DNA of 64,000 bases from Paraburkholderia dioscoreae (GCF_902459535.1 NZ_LR699554.1:2976001-3040000), one strand, 5' to 3'; shown: positions 52,376 through 62,451, counted from the first letter of the stretch. The notes: generated from the letters alone by a model not told the origin. A program made the numbers and translations.

Positions 52376-54741
52376 GGTGCATTCCCGTTGAGCATGGCCG
52401 AAGTAGCGGCAGTGGCCGCGTCGTGACGAACAGCGACGAAGCGATCGATCAGGAAACGTTGTCCTTTAGCGAAACCAAGGCCGTGCACATAGACGCCACG
52501 TTCATGGTCGGTACTGTATGAAAACGGGCCCCCGGGCGCCGCCAACCAGCCATATGCCGTGCCGGAAAGCGTCGATACAGGCGTGTCGATGCGGCGCGTC
52601 ATCGGCGGATAGGCACCGACGCGAATCGCCGCGGCCGGTGGCACGAGAGCCGCGTCCGGCGTGCGGACTTCGACGAAGAGATCCCAGTTGCCCTCTCGCG
52701 GCAACTTGTCGAATTTGAGTTGGACGCCCCACGCCTGTGAATCTCCGCCTAGCGACACCGCGCCACCGCGTACCGCTTCGGAATCGGCCACGATGCGCGC
52801 GCTATCGTAGAGGTTCAACTTGAGCGCGCCGATCTCCCTCCAGTCAGCTTCCTTCAATTTGGCGACCAGGCTTGGAGCCGTGCCCGGCCCCTCACGCCAC
52901 GCCACATCGAGTAAATCCCGAAGCGCGCTCAAATCGCCGCTCTGCCGGTATTTCGTCACGTGCGCCGCGGCGAGCGCGCTAGATAGACGAGCCCTGCGCG
53001 CGGCGATATCCATGTCCCAACCATCGCGCTGCGCACGCTCGGCGTAGTGCGAGCGCAGCGCGAGAATGACGAAATCGAGCGACATGCGCGTCTGGCGGAC
53101 CCGCGCGAGCTTCGTCGAGTCACCGGCCACCGCGCGCTCAGCCGAATCGAAGTCCTGATCGGATCGCCGAACGAACTCATACGTGTACATCGGGGCGTCG
53201 ACAGGCGTTTGCTCCGCGAGCACGTCGCCGGTGGTCCGCGCGGCCTCATGCATCCGGTCGATATAGCGGACGATGTCCTGCCCGGCCGCGCCGTAGTACG
53301 CGTCGCAATACTGCCGCACGAGCCCTCGCACATCGTCGGAAGGCGACCAGAGTTGCCGCGCGACAAGCCAGACGCGCAGGCTCGAAAACTCGCCGCCGCG
53401 CGATTGCCAGTCGCCTTCGCCGAAATAACCTTCGACATGGGGAAGCGTCGCCAGCCACGCAATGCTGCGGCCGATAGGGTAGAGATTCGGCGTGGGTTGC
53501 AAATACCCGCCAAAATTGACGATATGGTCCCAGACGAGCACATGCTTCGCAATCTCGTTCCATCGCCGGATGCCTTGACCGAGCGGCACGTTTCGCCCTT
53601 CGTTCAACGCAGTGCTGTAATCGACCTGAATCGTCATCGGATAAACCAGAACGTCGTCAGGCACGGTCATGCCTTCCGGCGGCATGAAGCCCCAGTGGTA
53701 GGCTGGCATCGCAAAGCGTGCGTCAGGAATGGACTGCCGCACGCGCGATGCCACGTCCGTGACCATGTCGAGAAACGCGGCCGAGGGTGCGCCGCCGTGC
53801 GCGTCGGCGAACGCGCGGCTCGCCGCGTCCATGTCCCATCCCCAGTCCATATCGTGAATGCCAAACCAGATTGGCGAGAGGGCGTTGAGTGCTTGCAGTC
53901 GCTGAACGATCTCCTGCGCCATGACACGCCGCACGTCGGGCGACATCATGGCGAGCTGCCCGCCGCCAAACCAGTCGGGATGCGCCGCTGCGTATCGCGA
54001 GCGCGGCACGAGCGACCAGAAATCGAAGTCGCCGCCGCGCGCGAGCCAACGGCGGTCCCACATATCGATTCCTGGCGGCGACGGCCGGAACGATGTGCCA
54101 TGCGACTCGCCATTCAGCAAGTTATGCGCGCGAAACGGTTTGTCCTCGCCCTCGGCGCTGAGCACTTCCCGATAGGCAAAGCGCGGTTTCTCGCTAATAG
54201 TGCGACTCGAAACGCGCAACGTCCGCGTGACCGGCACCTCCTCGGCGTCCGGCGCGAGCCACTTCACGCCGAGTTCACGGTCCAGCCACCAGTCGACGCC
54301 AAACAACGTACCGCGCGGCGTATTGCCGGAAATAATCAGATTTCCCGACCATTGGCAGATGACAAAGCCATCGTCCCCCAGCTCGGCATCGCGTCCGTTG
54401 CCGCAATGTTGCACTGCGCCCTGACCGCCGACGACGATCGCCGGCAGGTCGCCCGTATCCTCTTCCACCACGGTGAACCGCGCGGTCGAGATGCGGGACA
54501 GGTAGTCACCAAGCTCGGCCGCCGCGTGCCGCGTCACGGCATCCGCCGCACCGGCGCGGATCACATAATGCGCATGGCCATTGTCGGCGAGCGTGATGAA
54601 ATCCTGGCGCGCGGGGACTGCCGCGCTTCCCGCCAATGGCGCCGGCGGCGACGTGCCGGCGGCGACCGCGCAAATGGTTGCGAGTACCGCCAGCGTGGCG
54701 AGCTTCATCATCTGCAAGCGGAATCGAATCGACGTATTCAC
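52372..54741 (-). CDS. Secreted DUF4838 protein, putative glycoside hydrolase
   Basis: 789 residues from a GTG at 54741, which overlaps the preceding stop as GTGA; ATG 54711 is the alternative. A signal peptide (LATLAVLATICAVAAGTSP) leads to a GH67-type N-domain (AAELGDYLSRISTARFTVV, GTLFGVDWWLDRELGVKWL). The DUF4838 TIM-barrel region follows (PDWFGGGQLAMMSPDVRRVM, IWFGIHDMDWGWDMD, FAMPAYHWGFMPPEG, YFGEGDWQSRGGEFSSLRVW). A C-terminal beta-domain of about 200 residues may bind glycan. It probably cleaves or edits the exported polysaccharide in the periplasm or outside, by inference from location. Confidence 0.75.
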   Translation of the reverse strand: MNTSIRFRLQMMKLATLAVLATICAVAAGTSPPAPLAGSAAVPARQDFITLADNGHAHYVIRAGAADAVTRHAAAELGDYLSRISTARFTVVEEDTGDLPAIVVGGQGAVQHCGNGRDAELGDDGFVICQWSGNLIISGNTPRGTLFGVDWWLDRELGVKWLAPDAEEVPVTRTLRVSSRTISEKPRFAYREVLSAEGEDKPFRAHNLLNGESHGTSFRPSPPGIDMWDRRWLARGGDFDFWSLVPRSRYAAAHPDWFGGGQLAMMSPDVRRVMAQEIVQRLQALNALSPIWFGIHDMDWGWDMDAASRAFADAHGGAPSAAFLDMVTDVASRVRQSIPDARFAMPAYHWGFMPPEGMTVPDDVLVYPMTIQVDYSTALNEGRNVPLGQGIRRWNEIAKHVLVWDHIVNFGGYLQPTPNLYPIGRSIAWLATLPHVEGYFGEGDWQSRGGEFSSLRVWLVARQLWSPSDDVRGLVRQYCDAYYGAAGQDIVRYIDRMHEAARTTGDVLAEQTPVDAPMYTYEFVRRSDQDFDSAERAVAGDSTKLARVRQTRMSLDFVILALRSHYAERAQRDGWDMDIAARRARLSSALAAAHVTKYRQSGDLSALRDLLDVAWREGPGTAPSLVAKLKEADWREIGALKLNLYDSARIVADSEAVRGGAVSLGGDSQAWGVQLKFDKLPREGNWDLFVEVRTPDAALVPPAAAIRVGAYPPMTRRIDTPVSTLSGTAYGWLAAPGGPFSYSTDHERGVYVHGLGFAKGQRFLIDRFVAVRHDAATAATSAMLNGNAP

Positions 54742-55565
54742 CGCGAGATTCCCGAGATGCCCGGCGGCAGCGAGAAAGGCACCTGGAATTTGCGCCGGAA
54801 CCGTAACAGGCTGCGCAAATGATGCCGGCCGGCGCCCGACAACGGACCTGCCGCGGACTGTCGCTGATGCAAATGGACCAGCTTCACCCCGGGCATGCAC
54901 AGAACCCGATAGCCGGCTAGCCATGTGCGCGCGCACAGATCGACGTCTTCCATGTACAGGAAATACGCCTCGTCCATGCCACCGAGCGATTCGTACATTT
55001 CACGGCGCACAACGAATCCCGTGCCCATGACCCATTCGGCGTCGAAGGCATCGTCGCGTCCCCATGCCTCGACCATGAGGTGATTCTGCAGACGCGCCCT
55101 GAAGGGCGCCATGCGGCCAAGCGCGGTGCGTCGCCCCAGGATGTCGAGCCAGCTGTAGAAGCGCCGTGCGGAATACTGGCGGCGTCCGTCGGGGTATTGC
55201 AGATCGAGACCGACCAGACCGGCTTCCGGCCGCGTGTCGAGCAGTTCGAGTACCGCCGCTAAACGATTCTCCGTGAATCGCGTGTCGGGATTAACAACCA
55301 GGACATAGTCCCGCCGGCACGCCGCCATTCCGAAGTTCACCCCCGATCCGAATCCACGATTCGAAGCGGCCCGAAGCAGGCGGATGCCTGCGGGCAAACT
55401 GGCACGGAAACGGGCGTATGAGTCGTCCGGTGATGCGTTGTCGACTACGACCACGTCCTCGGGAAGCGCGACATTCAGTTCGAGCAATGATGCCACGCAG
55501 TCTTGCGTCAATTCCGGCGTACCGTAGTTGACGATAATGACGTTCAAGCGTCCTTGTGTATTCAC
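54738..55565 (-). CDS. Family 2 glycosyltransferase (rhamnosyltransferase-like)
   Basis: 275 residues with a GT-A fold. LNVIIVNYGTPELTQDCVAS and DVVVVDNASPDDS form the nucleotide-binding start. NPDT serves as the DxD-like metal site (YVLVVNPDTRFTENRL). The acceptor-side ED motif is in AYFLYMEDVDLCARTW. The arrangement resembles WbbL-type rhamnosyltransferases. The GTG of the DUF4838 gene overlaps its stop. Confidence 0.82.
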   Translation of the reverse strand: MNTQGRLNVIIVNYGTPELTQDCVASLLELNVALPEDVVVVDNASPDDSYARFRASLPAGIRLLRAASNRGFGSGVNFGMAACRRDYVLVVNPDTRFTENRLAAVLELLDTRPEAGLVGLDLQYPDGRRQYSARRFYSWLDILGRRTALGRMAPFRARLQNHLMVEAWGRDDAFDAEWVMGTGFVVRREMYESLGGMDEAYFLYMEDVDLCARTWLAGYRVLCMPGVKLVHLHQRQSAAGPLSGAGRHHLRSLLRFRRKFQVPFSLPPGISGISR

Positions 55566-55608
55566 CCTTCACCCCGGATCGTATGTTTTATTTCTTCCAC
55601 TCGCACAA

Positions 55609-56694
55609 CTAACGCGATTTCCCGCATGCACTGCCAACGTCGTCGACGAGCGACCACAGCTTCGCCGCCGACTCATCCCAATCGAAGTGCCTAACGCGTT
55701 CATATCCGCGCGCGATCAACTTCGCACGCCACACGTGGTCCCGGCCGAGCTCCTTCATGGCTGTCGCGACGTCGTCCACCGACAGCGGATCGACGAGAAC
55801 CGCTGCCTGCCCCGCCACTTCGGGCATCGCCGACAGGTTCGACGTCAGCACCGGCACACCCGAGGCCATGGCCTCCAGAATCGGAAGGCCAAATCCTTCG
55901 TATAGCGACACGAACGCCAGGAAAAGCGCACCGCGATAGAGCTTCGGCATTGCTTCGTTCGGCAGCACGCCGGTGAACGCAAGCGCCGCCTCGCAGCCGC
56001 AACGGCGCGCATGATCAACGAGAGAGGAGTCGGGATTGCCTGTGAGAAGCAAACGAATACCCGATCGCTCCAACCCGCTGGCACCAAACGCCTCGATCAA
56101 CCGATTCAGGTTTTTGTACGAGCGGCGATTGCCCGGATAGAGCACGTAGGGAAAGGGATAGTCGAGCGTCTCGCGATTACGCGCATACGCAGCGTCAACA
56201 CCGTTGACGATCACGTGCACTCGGTCCGATGGCATGCCTGACCATTCGAGGAACTCGTTGCGGGTGAATTCAGACACACAAACCACTGCCGCGCATTGGC
56301 GGTAAAGCGCCCGGAACACCAGGTCGTAATAGATCCGGTGCGTGCGGCCGTAGAAATGACGATGCGTCAGGTCGTGCACTGTCACTACCGACTGCAAACG
56401 CTCAGGCAACGAACCCGCCGGGGGTACGAACCCGGGATTCCAGAACACGCCTTCGTGCGACGAATGGGCACGCAGTGCACGTCTCAACGCGAGCGGCGTC
56501 AACGGACGCGCGACTCCGCCTGCAACGGAGAGCGACTCGATTTCGATCTCCGACGGCGCGCGGGAGATGTACGCCTCCATGACGTTGTAGATCCCCGTGC
56601 CAATCGGCCAACGCAGATCGGCGTACACGGCCAACGTCTCGCGGCGGCGCGGCTGGGCGGCCATGGCGGGATGGCGTGCTTCGGCAACGTGCAT
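55609..56694 (-). CDS. Family 4 glycosyltransferase (mannosyltransferase-like)
   Basis: 361 residues. GT-B architecture with VVTVHDLTHRHFYGRTHRIY, VCVSEFTRNEF, NGVDAAYARN, YPFPYVLYPGNRRSYKNL and the E-x7-E motif in SLYEGFGLPILEAMASGVPV. These features are common in GDP-mannose-dependent transferases, which fits the manC gene at the far end of the operon. It starts three bases after the preceding gene stops. Confidence 0.85.
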   Translation of the reverse strand: MHVAEARHPAMAAQPRRRETLAVYADLRWPIGTGIYNVMEAYISRAPSEIEIESLSVAGGVARPLTPLALRRALRAHSSHEGVFWNPGFVPPAGSLPERLQSVVTVHDLTHRHFYGRTHRIYYDLVFRALYRQCAAVVCVSEFTRNEFLEWSGMPSDRVHVIVNGVDAAYARNRETLDYPFPYVLYPGNRRSYKNLNRLIEAFGASGLERSGIRLLLTGNPDSSLVDHARRCGCEAALAFTGVLPNEAMPKLYRGALFLAFVSLYEGFGLPILEAMASGVPVLTSNLSAMPEVAGQAAVLVDPLSVDDVATAMKELGRDHVWRAKLIARGYERVRHFDWDESAAKLWSLVDDVGSACGKSR

Positions 56695-56697
56695 GGT

Positions 56698-57534
56698 TCA
56701 GTCCATCCAGCCAAGTAGTCGTTGAGATGCCGCAATCCAGTAGTACCGTGCTTGTGCCGGGCAATATCGAATGCATGAAAGCAGGCACCCGGCGACCGGG
56801 CGGCCAACCATGTAGGCCACGTAATGCGCGGGGTAACGGTTCAGCCTCAACACCCGGCCAAAGCCGCGGTTGTAGCGGCGACCGCGATTGAATGCCTGCT
56901 CGTCCAGAACGGCGAGCGGCTCGGGGTGATGGATCCGAAGGTCCGCTTCGTAACGCACCCGGTGTCCACGCGCCAGAACGCGCAGCAGGTAGTCGACTTC
57001 CTCTCCCGATCCCCAGCGCGAATGGGTTCCCACACCGAGTTCGATGTCGAAGTCTCCTGCGGCCTCCACTGCGGCGCGGCGCAAGAAAATCGTGTACGCC
57101 GTCGCGCATGTCCAGATGTTGAACCGGTCGACATCCTGCGCGTGGATCGCCCAGCGGCCTTGCGATGGCGTGCCGTCAGCGGCAACGCTATTGCCCGTCA
57201 AACCGTCGATGCCGGGATTGGCCGCGAACTGCTCCGCGATGTACTTCAGCGTGCCCGGTTTGTACCAGCAGTCGTCGTCAGGAAATGCCACGATCGACCC
57301 CGTCACCGCCCGTAGACCAACATTGAGTGCGCGTGATTTGCCCTTTTCGCACCGCAGATGCACGATAGAAAGCTGATCTTTGTACCGATCGATCACCCTC
57401 TCCACACGGTCGTCGAGATTCTGGTCGACGACGATCACTTCGAGATCCGAATAATCCTGGAGCACGATCGAATCGAACAATCGCACGATCTCGTCGCTAC
57501 GTCCGAGCGTCGCCATGATGAGAGAAAATTTCAT
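56698..57534 (-). CDS. Family 2 glycosyltransferase
   Basis: 278 residues with a GT-A fold. FSLIMATLGRSDEIVRLFDS at the start, EVIVVDQNLDD, then the metal site IVAFPDDDCWYKPGTLKYI. A conserved acidic patch GSGEEVDYLLRVLARGHRVR follows. The C-terminal third has YPAHYVAYMVGRPVAGCLLS, which may sit at the membrane. The ATG overlaps the polymerase stop (ATGA). Confidence 0.83.
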   Translation of the reverse strand: MKFSLIMATLGRSDEIVRLFDSIVLQDYSDLEVIVVDQNLDDRVERVIDRYKDQLSIVHLRCEKGKSRALNVGLRAVTGSIVAFPDDDCWYKPGTLKYIAEQFAANPGIDGLTGNSVAADGTPSQGRWAIHAQDVDRFNIWTCATAYTIFLRRAAVEAAGDFDIELGVGTHSRWGSGEEVDYLLRVLARGHRVRYEADLRIHHPEPLAVLDEQAFNRGRRYNRGFGRVLRLNRYPAHYVAYMVGRPVAGCLLSCIRYCPAQARYYWIAASQRLLGWMD

Positions 57535-58793
57535 AGGAAAGAGCCCCGAATGGAAGACTGGCGGCGAGAAGGCATGACCTCCTGAACCGGCGCGAGGCCG
57601 GGTCGCCGGCTCAAGCTTGCGGACATCGCAAACGACACCAGTACGCCAAGGAACAGGTAGGAGGTTTCACTCTCGTGCATGGGATTGACGAGTGACCACG
57701 CAGCGAGCGGAATCATCATCAGCGTGGCCCGCCGGCCCAGCCCGAGGCCTGCGAAGAAGACCGCCCACGCGAACAGGCCGAACGGTCCGGCGACCAGCAT
57801 CAGATCCAGCGGCGAACAGAACACCGCGTTGGTTCCTTCGCCCAGCCCTCTGACGTCCACGGCCGAGTGCGCAAAGTGATACTCGACAAAGCCGAGCCCG
57901 TGCCCGAGCCAGTCGTGCGCGAGCAGCTTGACCGACTCGATGAAGGCGAGTCCGCGCTCCTCCTGGAGCTTGACCTGCAACAGGTCACCCGATAATTCGC
58001 GCGAGAACTCATACACGTAAAAGGCCGCACCCGTCGCAATCAGCAAGGCCTTTTGCACCATGTATCCACGAACTTGAAGCAGCAACACGATTCCGCACGG
58101 AATCAGGACCGTTTTCGATTCGCTGAGCAAAGTCACGGCAAGCCCCAGCGAGAGGAACCACAAAATATCCGGTATGCGCCGCGGCGATTGAAGAAAGCAC
58201 AGGTAGCTCGCCAGGAAGAATGTGGCGGCGAGCCAGTTGCGTTCCTTGAACGAGCCATGCAGTGCGCCCTGCATAAAGTCGACTTGCTGATACAGCACCG
58301 GCACGTTCAGGTATTGCAGGCACACCTGATAAAGCAGAAAGCCCCACAGCACCAAATAGCCATACGGCAGCAACCGCGTCAGATAACGCTGGCCGAAATA
58401 ACGCCCAATCAGATAGAACGCTGGAAATACGAGCGAGAACTTGATGATCTGCTCGGGCGCCTTGATATGCGAATAGCCAGAGAACCAGGTAAGCGCGAGC
58501 GTCACAGAGAGGAACAGGCCATAGCTCCATAGTTCCCAGCCGCTCACCGTAACGCGCCGTTGCACGAGCAGAAGCGGCAGCGCCACCACGGCGAATAGTT
58601 GCGCCAACTGTGCGCCGCCAACCTGAACGAACTGGATCGTCAACAGGAAAAGCAGCACGATAAAAACCCAATCCGCGGCGTCGCGTCGTGCGCGGACACG
58701 CGGCAACGGTGCACGCGGTCGGCGCGCCGGTTCACGAGGATGTCCGCTCGCGGCCACAGGCCTTAACGGAGGGATGCGCAGGTCAGCGTTCAT
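57531..58793 (-). CDS. O-antigen ligase / Wzy-type polysaccharide polymerase
   Basis: 420 residues from the ATG at 58793, which has GGGAG in front; the upstream ATG at 58844 lacks one. About ten to twelve hydrophobic helices (FIVLLFLLTIQFVQVGGAQL, YLVLWGFLLYQVCLQYL, ILWFLSLGLAVTLLSESKTV) surround a long periplasmic loop. That loop contains LLAHDWLGHGLGFVEYHFAH, which corresponds to the O-antigen ligase/polymerase loop. It likely polymerises repeat units in the periplasm. The family is very divergent, so polymerase versus ligase cannot be decided. Confidence 0.75.
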   Translation of the reverse strand: MNADLRIPPLRPVAASGHPREPARRPRAPLPRVRARRDAADWVFIVLLFLLTIQFVQVGGAQLAQLFAVVALPLLLVQRRVTVSGWELWSYGLFLSVTLALTWFSGYSHIKAPEQIIKFSLVFPAFYLIGRYFGQRYLTRLLPYGYLVLWGFLLYQVCLQYLNVPVLYQQVDFMQGALHGSFKERNWLAATFFLASYLCFLQSPRRIPDILWFLSLGLAVTLLSESKTVLIPCGIVLLLQVRGYMVQKALLIATGAAFYVYEFSRELSGDLLQVKLQEERGLAFIESVKLLAHDWLGHGLGFVEYHFAHSAVDVRGLGEGTNAVFCSPLDLMLVAGPFGLFAWAVFFAGLGLGRRATLMMIPLAAWSLVNPMHESETSYLFLGVLVSFAMSASLSRRPGLAPVQEVMPSRRQSSIRGSFL

Positions 58794-58897
58794 CGCAGGC
58801 TCCCTGCTGCACACGAACACCTCGCGGTATGTCGAGCAACGCATGCGAGGACACGGCGATCCATGTCGATGTAGCGGAAAGAGTACTCATCCCGGCC

Positions 58898-61165
58898 TCA
58901 GACCTCGGTCTCATACGCGTATGCGCCTTCGCCATACGAGCCGTACACGGCCTGACGACGCGGCACATCGTTGAGCACCACACCGCCGATCTGGATGCCG
59001 GCATTACGCAGGCGCCGTTCAGCCTCGCGGATCTCCGGCATCGAACTGCGGCCGTGACGCACGCACAGCAGGGTCGTTGCACCGAGCCGGCCGATGGCGG
59101 CGGCATCGTGCAATGCCAGGATAGGCGGTGTGTCGACCACGACGATGTCGTAACAACGCGAGGCGGCCTCCAGTACGGCCTTGAAGCGTCCGTCGTTCAG
59201 CAATTCCGCCGAGCGCGCCACGACACCTCGCGGCAGCACGTCGACGCCCGCGACCGAGGTACGGTTGACCGCCCGCTCGAGCGACCCGCTCGTAATCGCG
59301 TCCGGCAGGCCCGGCGTGGCTGACACACCAAAGTAACGATGCACCTGACCGCGCCGCATATCGGCATCGATCAGCAGCACGCGCTTGCCACCCGAAGCGA
59401 ACACCGCAGCCAGGTTGGCGCTCAGGAACGACTTGCCGGCGCCGGGCTGGGAACTCGTCACCATGATGACGTTGTTGTCCGCCTGGGCCATCGTGAAATG
59501 CAGCGTCGTGCGCAGACTGCGCACTGCGTCGACGGTCAGATCCTCGGGAATATCGAGGGCGAGCACGTGCAAACCTTGATCGTCAGCGCGCTGGCGCCGT
59601 GCGATACGCCCCTGCTGACGGCTGTTCGGAATGACCGCATAGACCGGCACACCCAGCGCCTGCTCGAGTTGCTCGGAGTGTTCGACACGTCCCCACACCG
59701 CGCGCAGCGAGAACGGCGCAGCAATACCCAGCGCCAGCCCCACGCATAAGGACAGCGCCAGAACGAGAGCCTGCCTCGGTTTCACCGGCTTGACAGGCAA
59801 CTCGGGCACATCGACGATGCGCACGCTGCCGATCTGGCCTTCCTCGACGACCTTCAGTTGCTGCCCGGTGTTCAGCAGGTTCGTATAAAGTTCTGTATTG
59901 ACCCGGACCTCGCGCAGCAAACCGAGCCCTTCACGCTCGGTCTGGGGCAGTTTTTCGGCTCTCGCCTTCAGCGCGCCGTCCTGCCCTTCGAGTGCCGACA
60001 GGCTCTGCTGCAGCGAAATGACGGCCGGGTGAGTATCGGAGTAACGCGCAACCAGATCGATCTGTTTCTGCTTCAGATCGAGGATGCGGGTCTGCACATC
60101 GACTTCCTGGCCGAGCAGCAGACGACCCTGCTCGTCGAGATCGACTGTTCCGGAGCGCTGCCGGAATGCCGTGTAAGCCGCCTCGGCGCGTTCGAGAATG
60201 GCGCGCACTTCCGGCATACTGCGCCCGAGCGAGTTCAGCGTCGCATGCGCTTCCTCGTTGCGGTAGTCCTTGTTTTGCTGCACATACGCATGGACCACCG
60301 CCGAGAGGATCATTTCGATACGAGACTTATCGTCGCCTTCGAGCGTCACGGAGATGATGCCTGACTGCTTGGCTTTCTCTTCGACGTTGAGCTGGCTTTG
60401 AAGCTGCGTCACCGCTTCGAGACGTGGAATGCGCACAAGGCTGAATTGGGTTTCCGGTCGCGCCTCGAGCGTCGTCACATGCAAGGAGATCGGCTGCCGG
60501 TGGTACATGCCCGTGGCCTCTTCTCCCGCGCGGCCGTGCAGCACGACCTCATCGTGCTCGTCGGTCAGGACATAACGGCCATCGCCCTGGGCCGTCAGGG
60601 TGAACTTCTCCCCCATCAGCCGGCCGTTGTCGGCCTCGCCCTGCGTCCCGCTCAGCATCGTGAAGCGATCGACCTCGATGCGCTCGCCACCCCACGCGAA
60701 GTGCGGCAACCCAAAGCGTGCGTCCGCCACTCCGCCGTCTTTGTACATGCGCGCAATCCAGCGACCGATGCCAAGGAAGTAGCGCGGTCCGGCAACGATA
60801 TTCAGATGCAGACGGTCCACCACCGCATCGATCACCTTACGCGAGCGAACCAGTTCAAGTTCCGCGGCGGCGCTGCTCTGCGTGTCGAGCAAGGCGCCGA
60901 TGTCGCGAAGCGGCGTCTTGCTGACGTTGCTCGGGTCGTCGACCTGGATAGTCGAATCCACCTGATAAATCGGTGTGCCGAATACGACGTATGCAAGGCC
61001 GATCGAGAATGTACACAGCGTGATGGTCAGCACGAGGCGCCAGCGAGTCAGGACGATATCCACGTAACTCGACAGAGGAACATCGTCAGAGGCCGGCTCA
61101 GTCACGCGTGAATCCGCGAAATCCATCGTGACTCGTCCGTTGTGTCTTAAGTTGGTATCGTTCAT
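58898..61165 (-). CDS. Wzc-type chain-length regulator and tyrosine autokinase
   Basis: 755 residues. The N-terminal Wzz domain has two membrane helices (LVLTITLCTFSIGLAYVVFG and QALVLALSLCVGLALGIAAP) flanking a periplasmic region with coiled coils and the inner-helix proline motif PVKPVKPRQA. The cytoplasmic BY-kinase has Walker A SSQPGAGKSFLSANLAAVF, Walker A' VLLIDADMRRGQVHRY and Walker B DIVVVDTPPIL. The tail carries four tyrosines (VYGSYGEGAYAYETEV) as autophosphorylation sites. It works with the Wza channel and the Wzb phosphatase encoded beside it; the start overlaps the wza stop (ATGA). Confidence 0.93.
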   Translation of the reverse strand: MNDTNLRHNGRVTMDFADSRVTEPASDDVPLSSYVDIVLTRWRLVLTITLCTFSIGLAYVVFGTPIYQVDSTIQVDDPSNVSKTPLRDIGALLDTQSSAAAELELVRSRKVIDAVVDRLHLNIVAGPRYFLGIGRWIARMYKDGGVADARFGLPHFAWGGERIEVDRFTMLSGTQGEADNGRLMGEKFTLTAQGDGRYVLTDEHDEVVLHGRAGEEATGMYHRQPISLHVTTLEARPETQFSLVRIPRLEAVTQLQSQLNVEEKAKQSGIISVTLEGDDKSRIEMILSAVVHAYVQQNKDYRNEEAHATLNSLGRSMPEVRAILERAEAAYTAFRQRSGTVDLDEQGRLLLGQEVDVQTRILDLKQKQIDLVARYSDTHPAVISLQQSLSALEGQDGALKARAEKLPQTEREGLGLLREVRVNTELYTNLLNTGQQLKVVEEGQIGSVRIVDVPELPVKPVKPRQALVLALSLCVGLALGIAAPFSLRAVWGRVEHSEQLEQALGVPVYAVIPNSRQQGRIARRQRADDQGLHVLALDIPEDLTVDAVRSLRTTLHFTMAQADNNVIMVTSSQPGAGKSFLSANLAAVFASGGKRVLLIDADMRRGQVHRYFGVSATPGLPDAITSGSLERAVNRTSVAGVDVLPRGVVARSAELLNDGRFKAVLEAASRCYDIVVVDTPPILALHDAAAIGRLGATTLLCVRHGRSSMPEIREAERRLRNAGIQIGGVVLNDVPRRQAVYGSYGEGAYAYETEV

Positions 61166-62331
61166 TTCGCCAGCACCACTCCGGTCATCCCAGCGTTGAT
61201 TGCCGGCAGCAACAATGACAGCACGCGATTGAAGCGAACCAGTCCGTTGCCGTCGACATAGACGACGTCTTTTGGCTGAAGCATGAATTCATTGGCCAAC
61301 ACCATCGCGACCGGCGACTTCGCGTCGAGATGGAAAACGTCCGGCTTACTCGCGCCGTGCCCGCGGATCACGAAGACCTGAGCGGCATCGGCGGTATTGC
61401 TGTTGATGCTGCCGGCTTGCGAGAGCGCATCGCCTAGCGACAGCGAACCGTTGCGCAGCGGCAGCGCGAGCGTCGGCCTGGTGACCTCTCCCATCACGTA
61501 GACACCGCTATCCTCGCGCGACATCACACGCAGTACGTCACGGTTTTCCAGAACGATGTGCGCGGGATTGATGCCTTTGTCGAGCAGGCTCGTCAGACTG
61601 AGTACGTAGCGCGCCGATCCGCGCATGAGTTCGATACGGCTGCTGTCCGCCGTGGGTTGCAGGCCGCCGGCGCGGTCGACCGCGTCGACCAGGGTCATCG
61701 GCACGTCGTTAATCGGCTGAATACCTGGGCTGCGTACTTCGCCCTCGACATAGACCTGCTGGCTGCGAAACGACGCAATGCGAACCGTCACCTGCGGATT
61801 GTGAAATGCTGTCAGCGCGCGGGTCACCGCTACTTGCGCGTCGGCGGGCGTCATATCGCTCACGTGAATCGATCCCGCGTATGGAAACTGTACGTTTCCC
61901 TTCTGGTCGACCACGAAACCGCTCGCAGGGTCGCTGGCGCGCGGCGCACCGCCTGTTTGACCAGCCGGATTGGCCGCGGCCAGCTCCGGATGGTCCCACA
62001 GGGTGATTTGCAGGACATCGCCCGGGCCGATACGGTACGCGGCGTTCTGGTTTGCGGCGGCAAGCAGTTCGGCGCTTCGCAACGAGGTGCTCCCATCGAA
62101 CTCGCGCATGCGGTTGACGAGATCGACGTCGACTTCCTGAATGGGTACGTTCAGCGCCTGGGCCGGCGCGCCATCACGCGGAGCCGACAGCGGCAGGGTC
62201 TGTTTGTCAGTCATGCGCATCCCCGGCGATGCCGCGCACGCAGCCAGTGACAGACAGAACCCCGCAAGCGAGAGACGGCGCCATAGCGGCGACTGAAACC
62301 TGACTAGCTCGTTGTTTGGCCGAATATTCAT
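61162..62331 (-). CDS. Wza-type outer-membrane polysaccharide export lipoprotein
   Basis: 389 residues. The lipoprotein signal SLAGFCLSLAAC leads to the poly-export domain (AYRIGPGDVLQITLWDHPEL) and SLBB repeats (VYVEGEVRSPGIQPINDVPM; VYVMGEVTRPTLALPLRNG), ending in an amphipathic helix near FNRVLSLLLPAINAGMTGVV that would cross the outer membrane. It forms the exit pore for the polysaccharide. Confidence 0.92.
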   Translation of the reverse strand: MNIRPNNELVRFQSPLWRRLSLAGFCLSLAACAASPGMRMTDKQTLPLSAPRDGAPAQALNVPIQEVDVDLVNRMREFDGSTSLRSAELLAAANQNAAYRIGPGDVLQITLWDHPELAAANPAGQTGGAPRASDPASGFVVDQKGNVQFPYAGSIHVSDMTPADAQVAVTRALTAFHNPQVTVRIASFRSQQVYVEGEVRSPGIQPINDVPMTLVDAVDRAGGLQPTADSSRIELMRGSARYVLSLTSLLDKGINPAHIVLENRDVLRVMSREDSGVYVMGEVTRPTLALPLRNGSLSLGDALSQAGSINSNTADAAQVFVIRGHGASKPDVFHLDAKSPVAMVLANEFMLQPKDVVYVDGNGLVRFNRVLSLLLPAINAGMTGVVLAK

Positions 62332-62451
62332 TTTTTTCCTTGCATTGTTGTTTCTCTTCGACTGCTGCCGCTAGGAGTGAATGCTCACGTTATTCGGTAT
62401 CCTTATGATTAAAAGTCACTATGGGTGAGAGAAATCGTCATGCCTCGCTAC

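Noticed and set aside
53047..54822. 591-codon plus-strand frame opposite the DUF4838 gene
   Set aside because: Antisense shadow; Arg/His-rich with no domain features.
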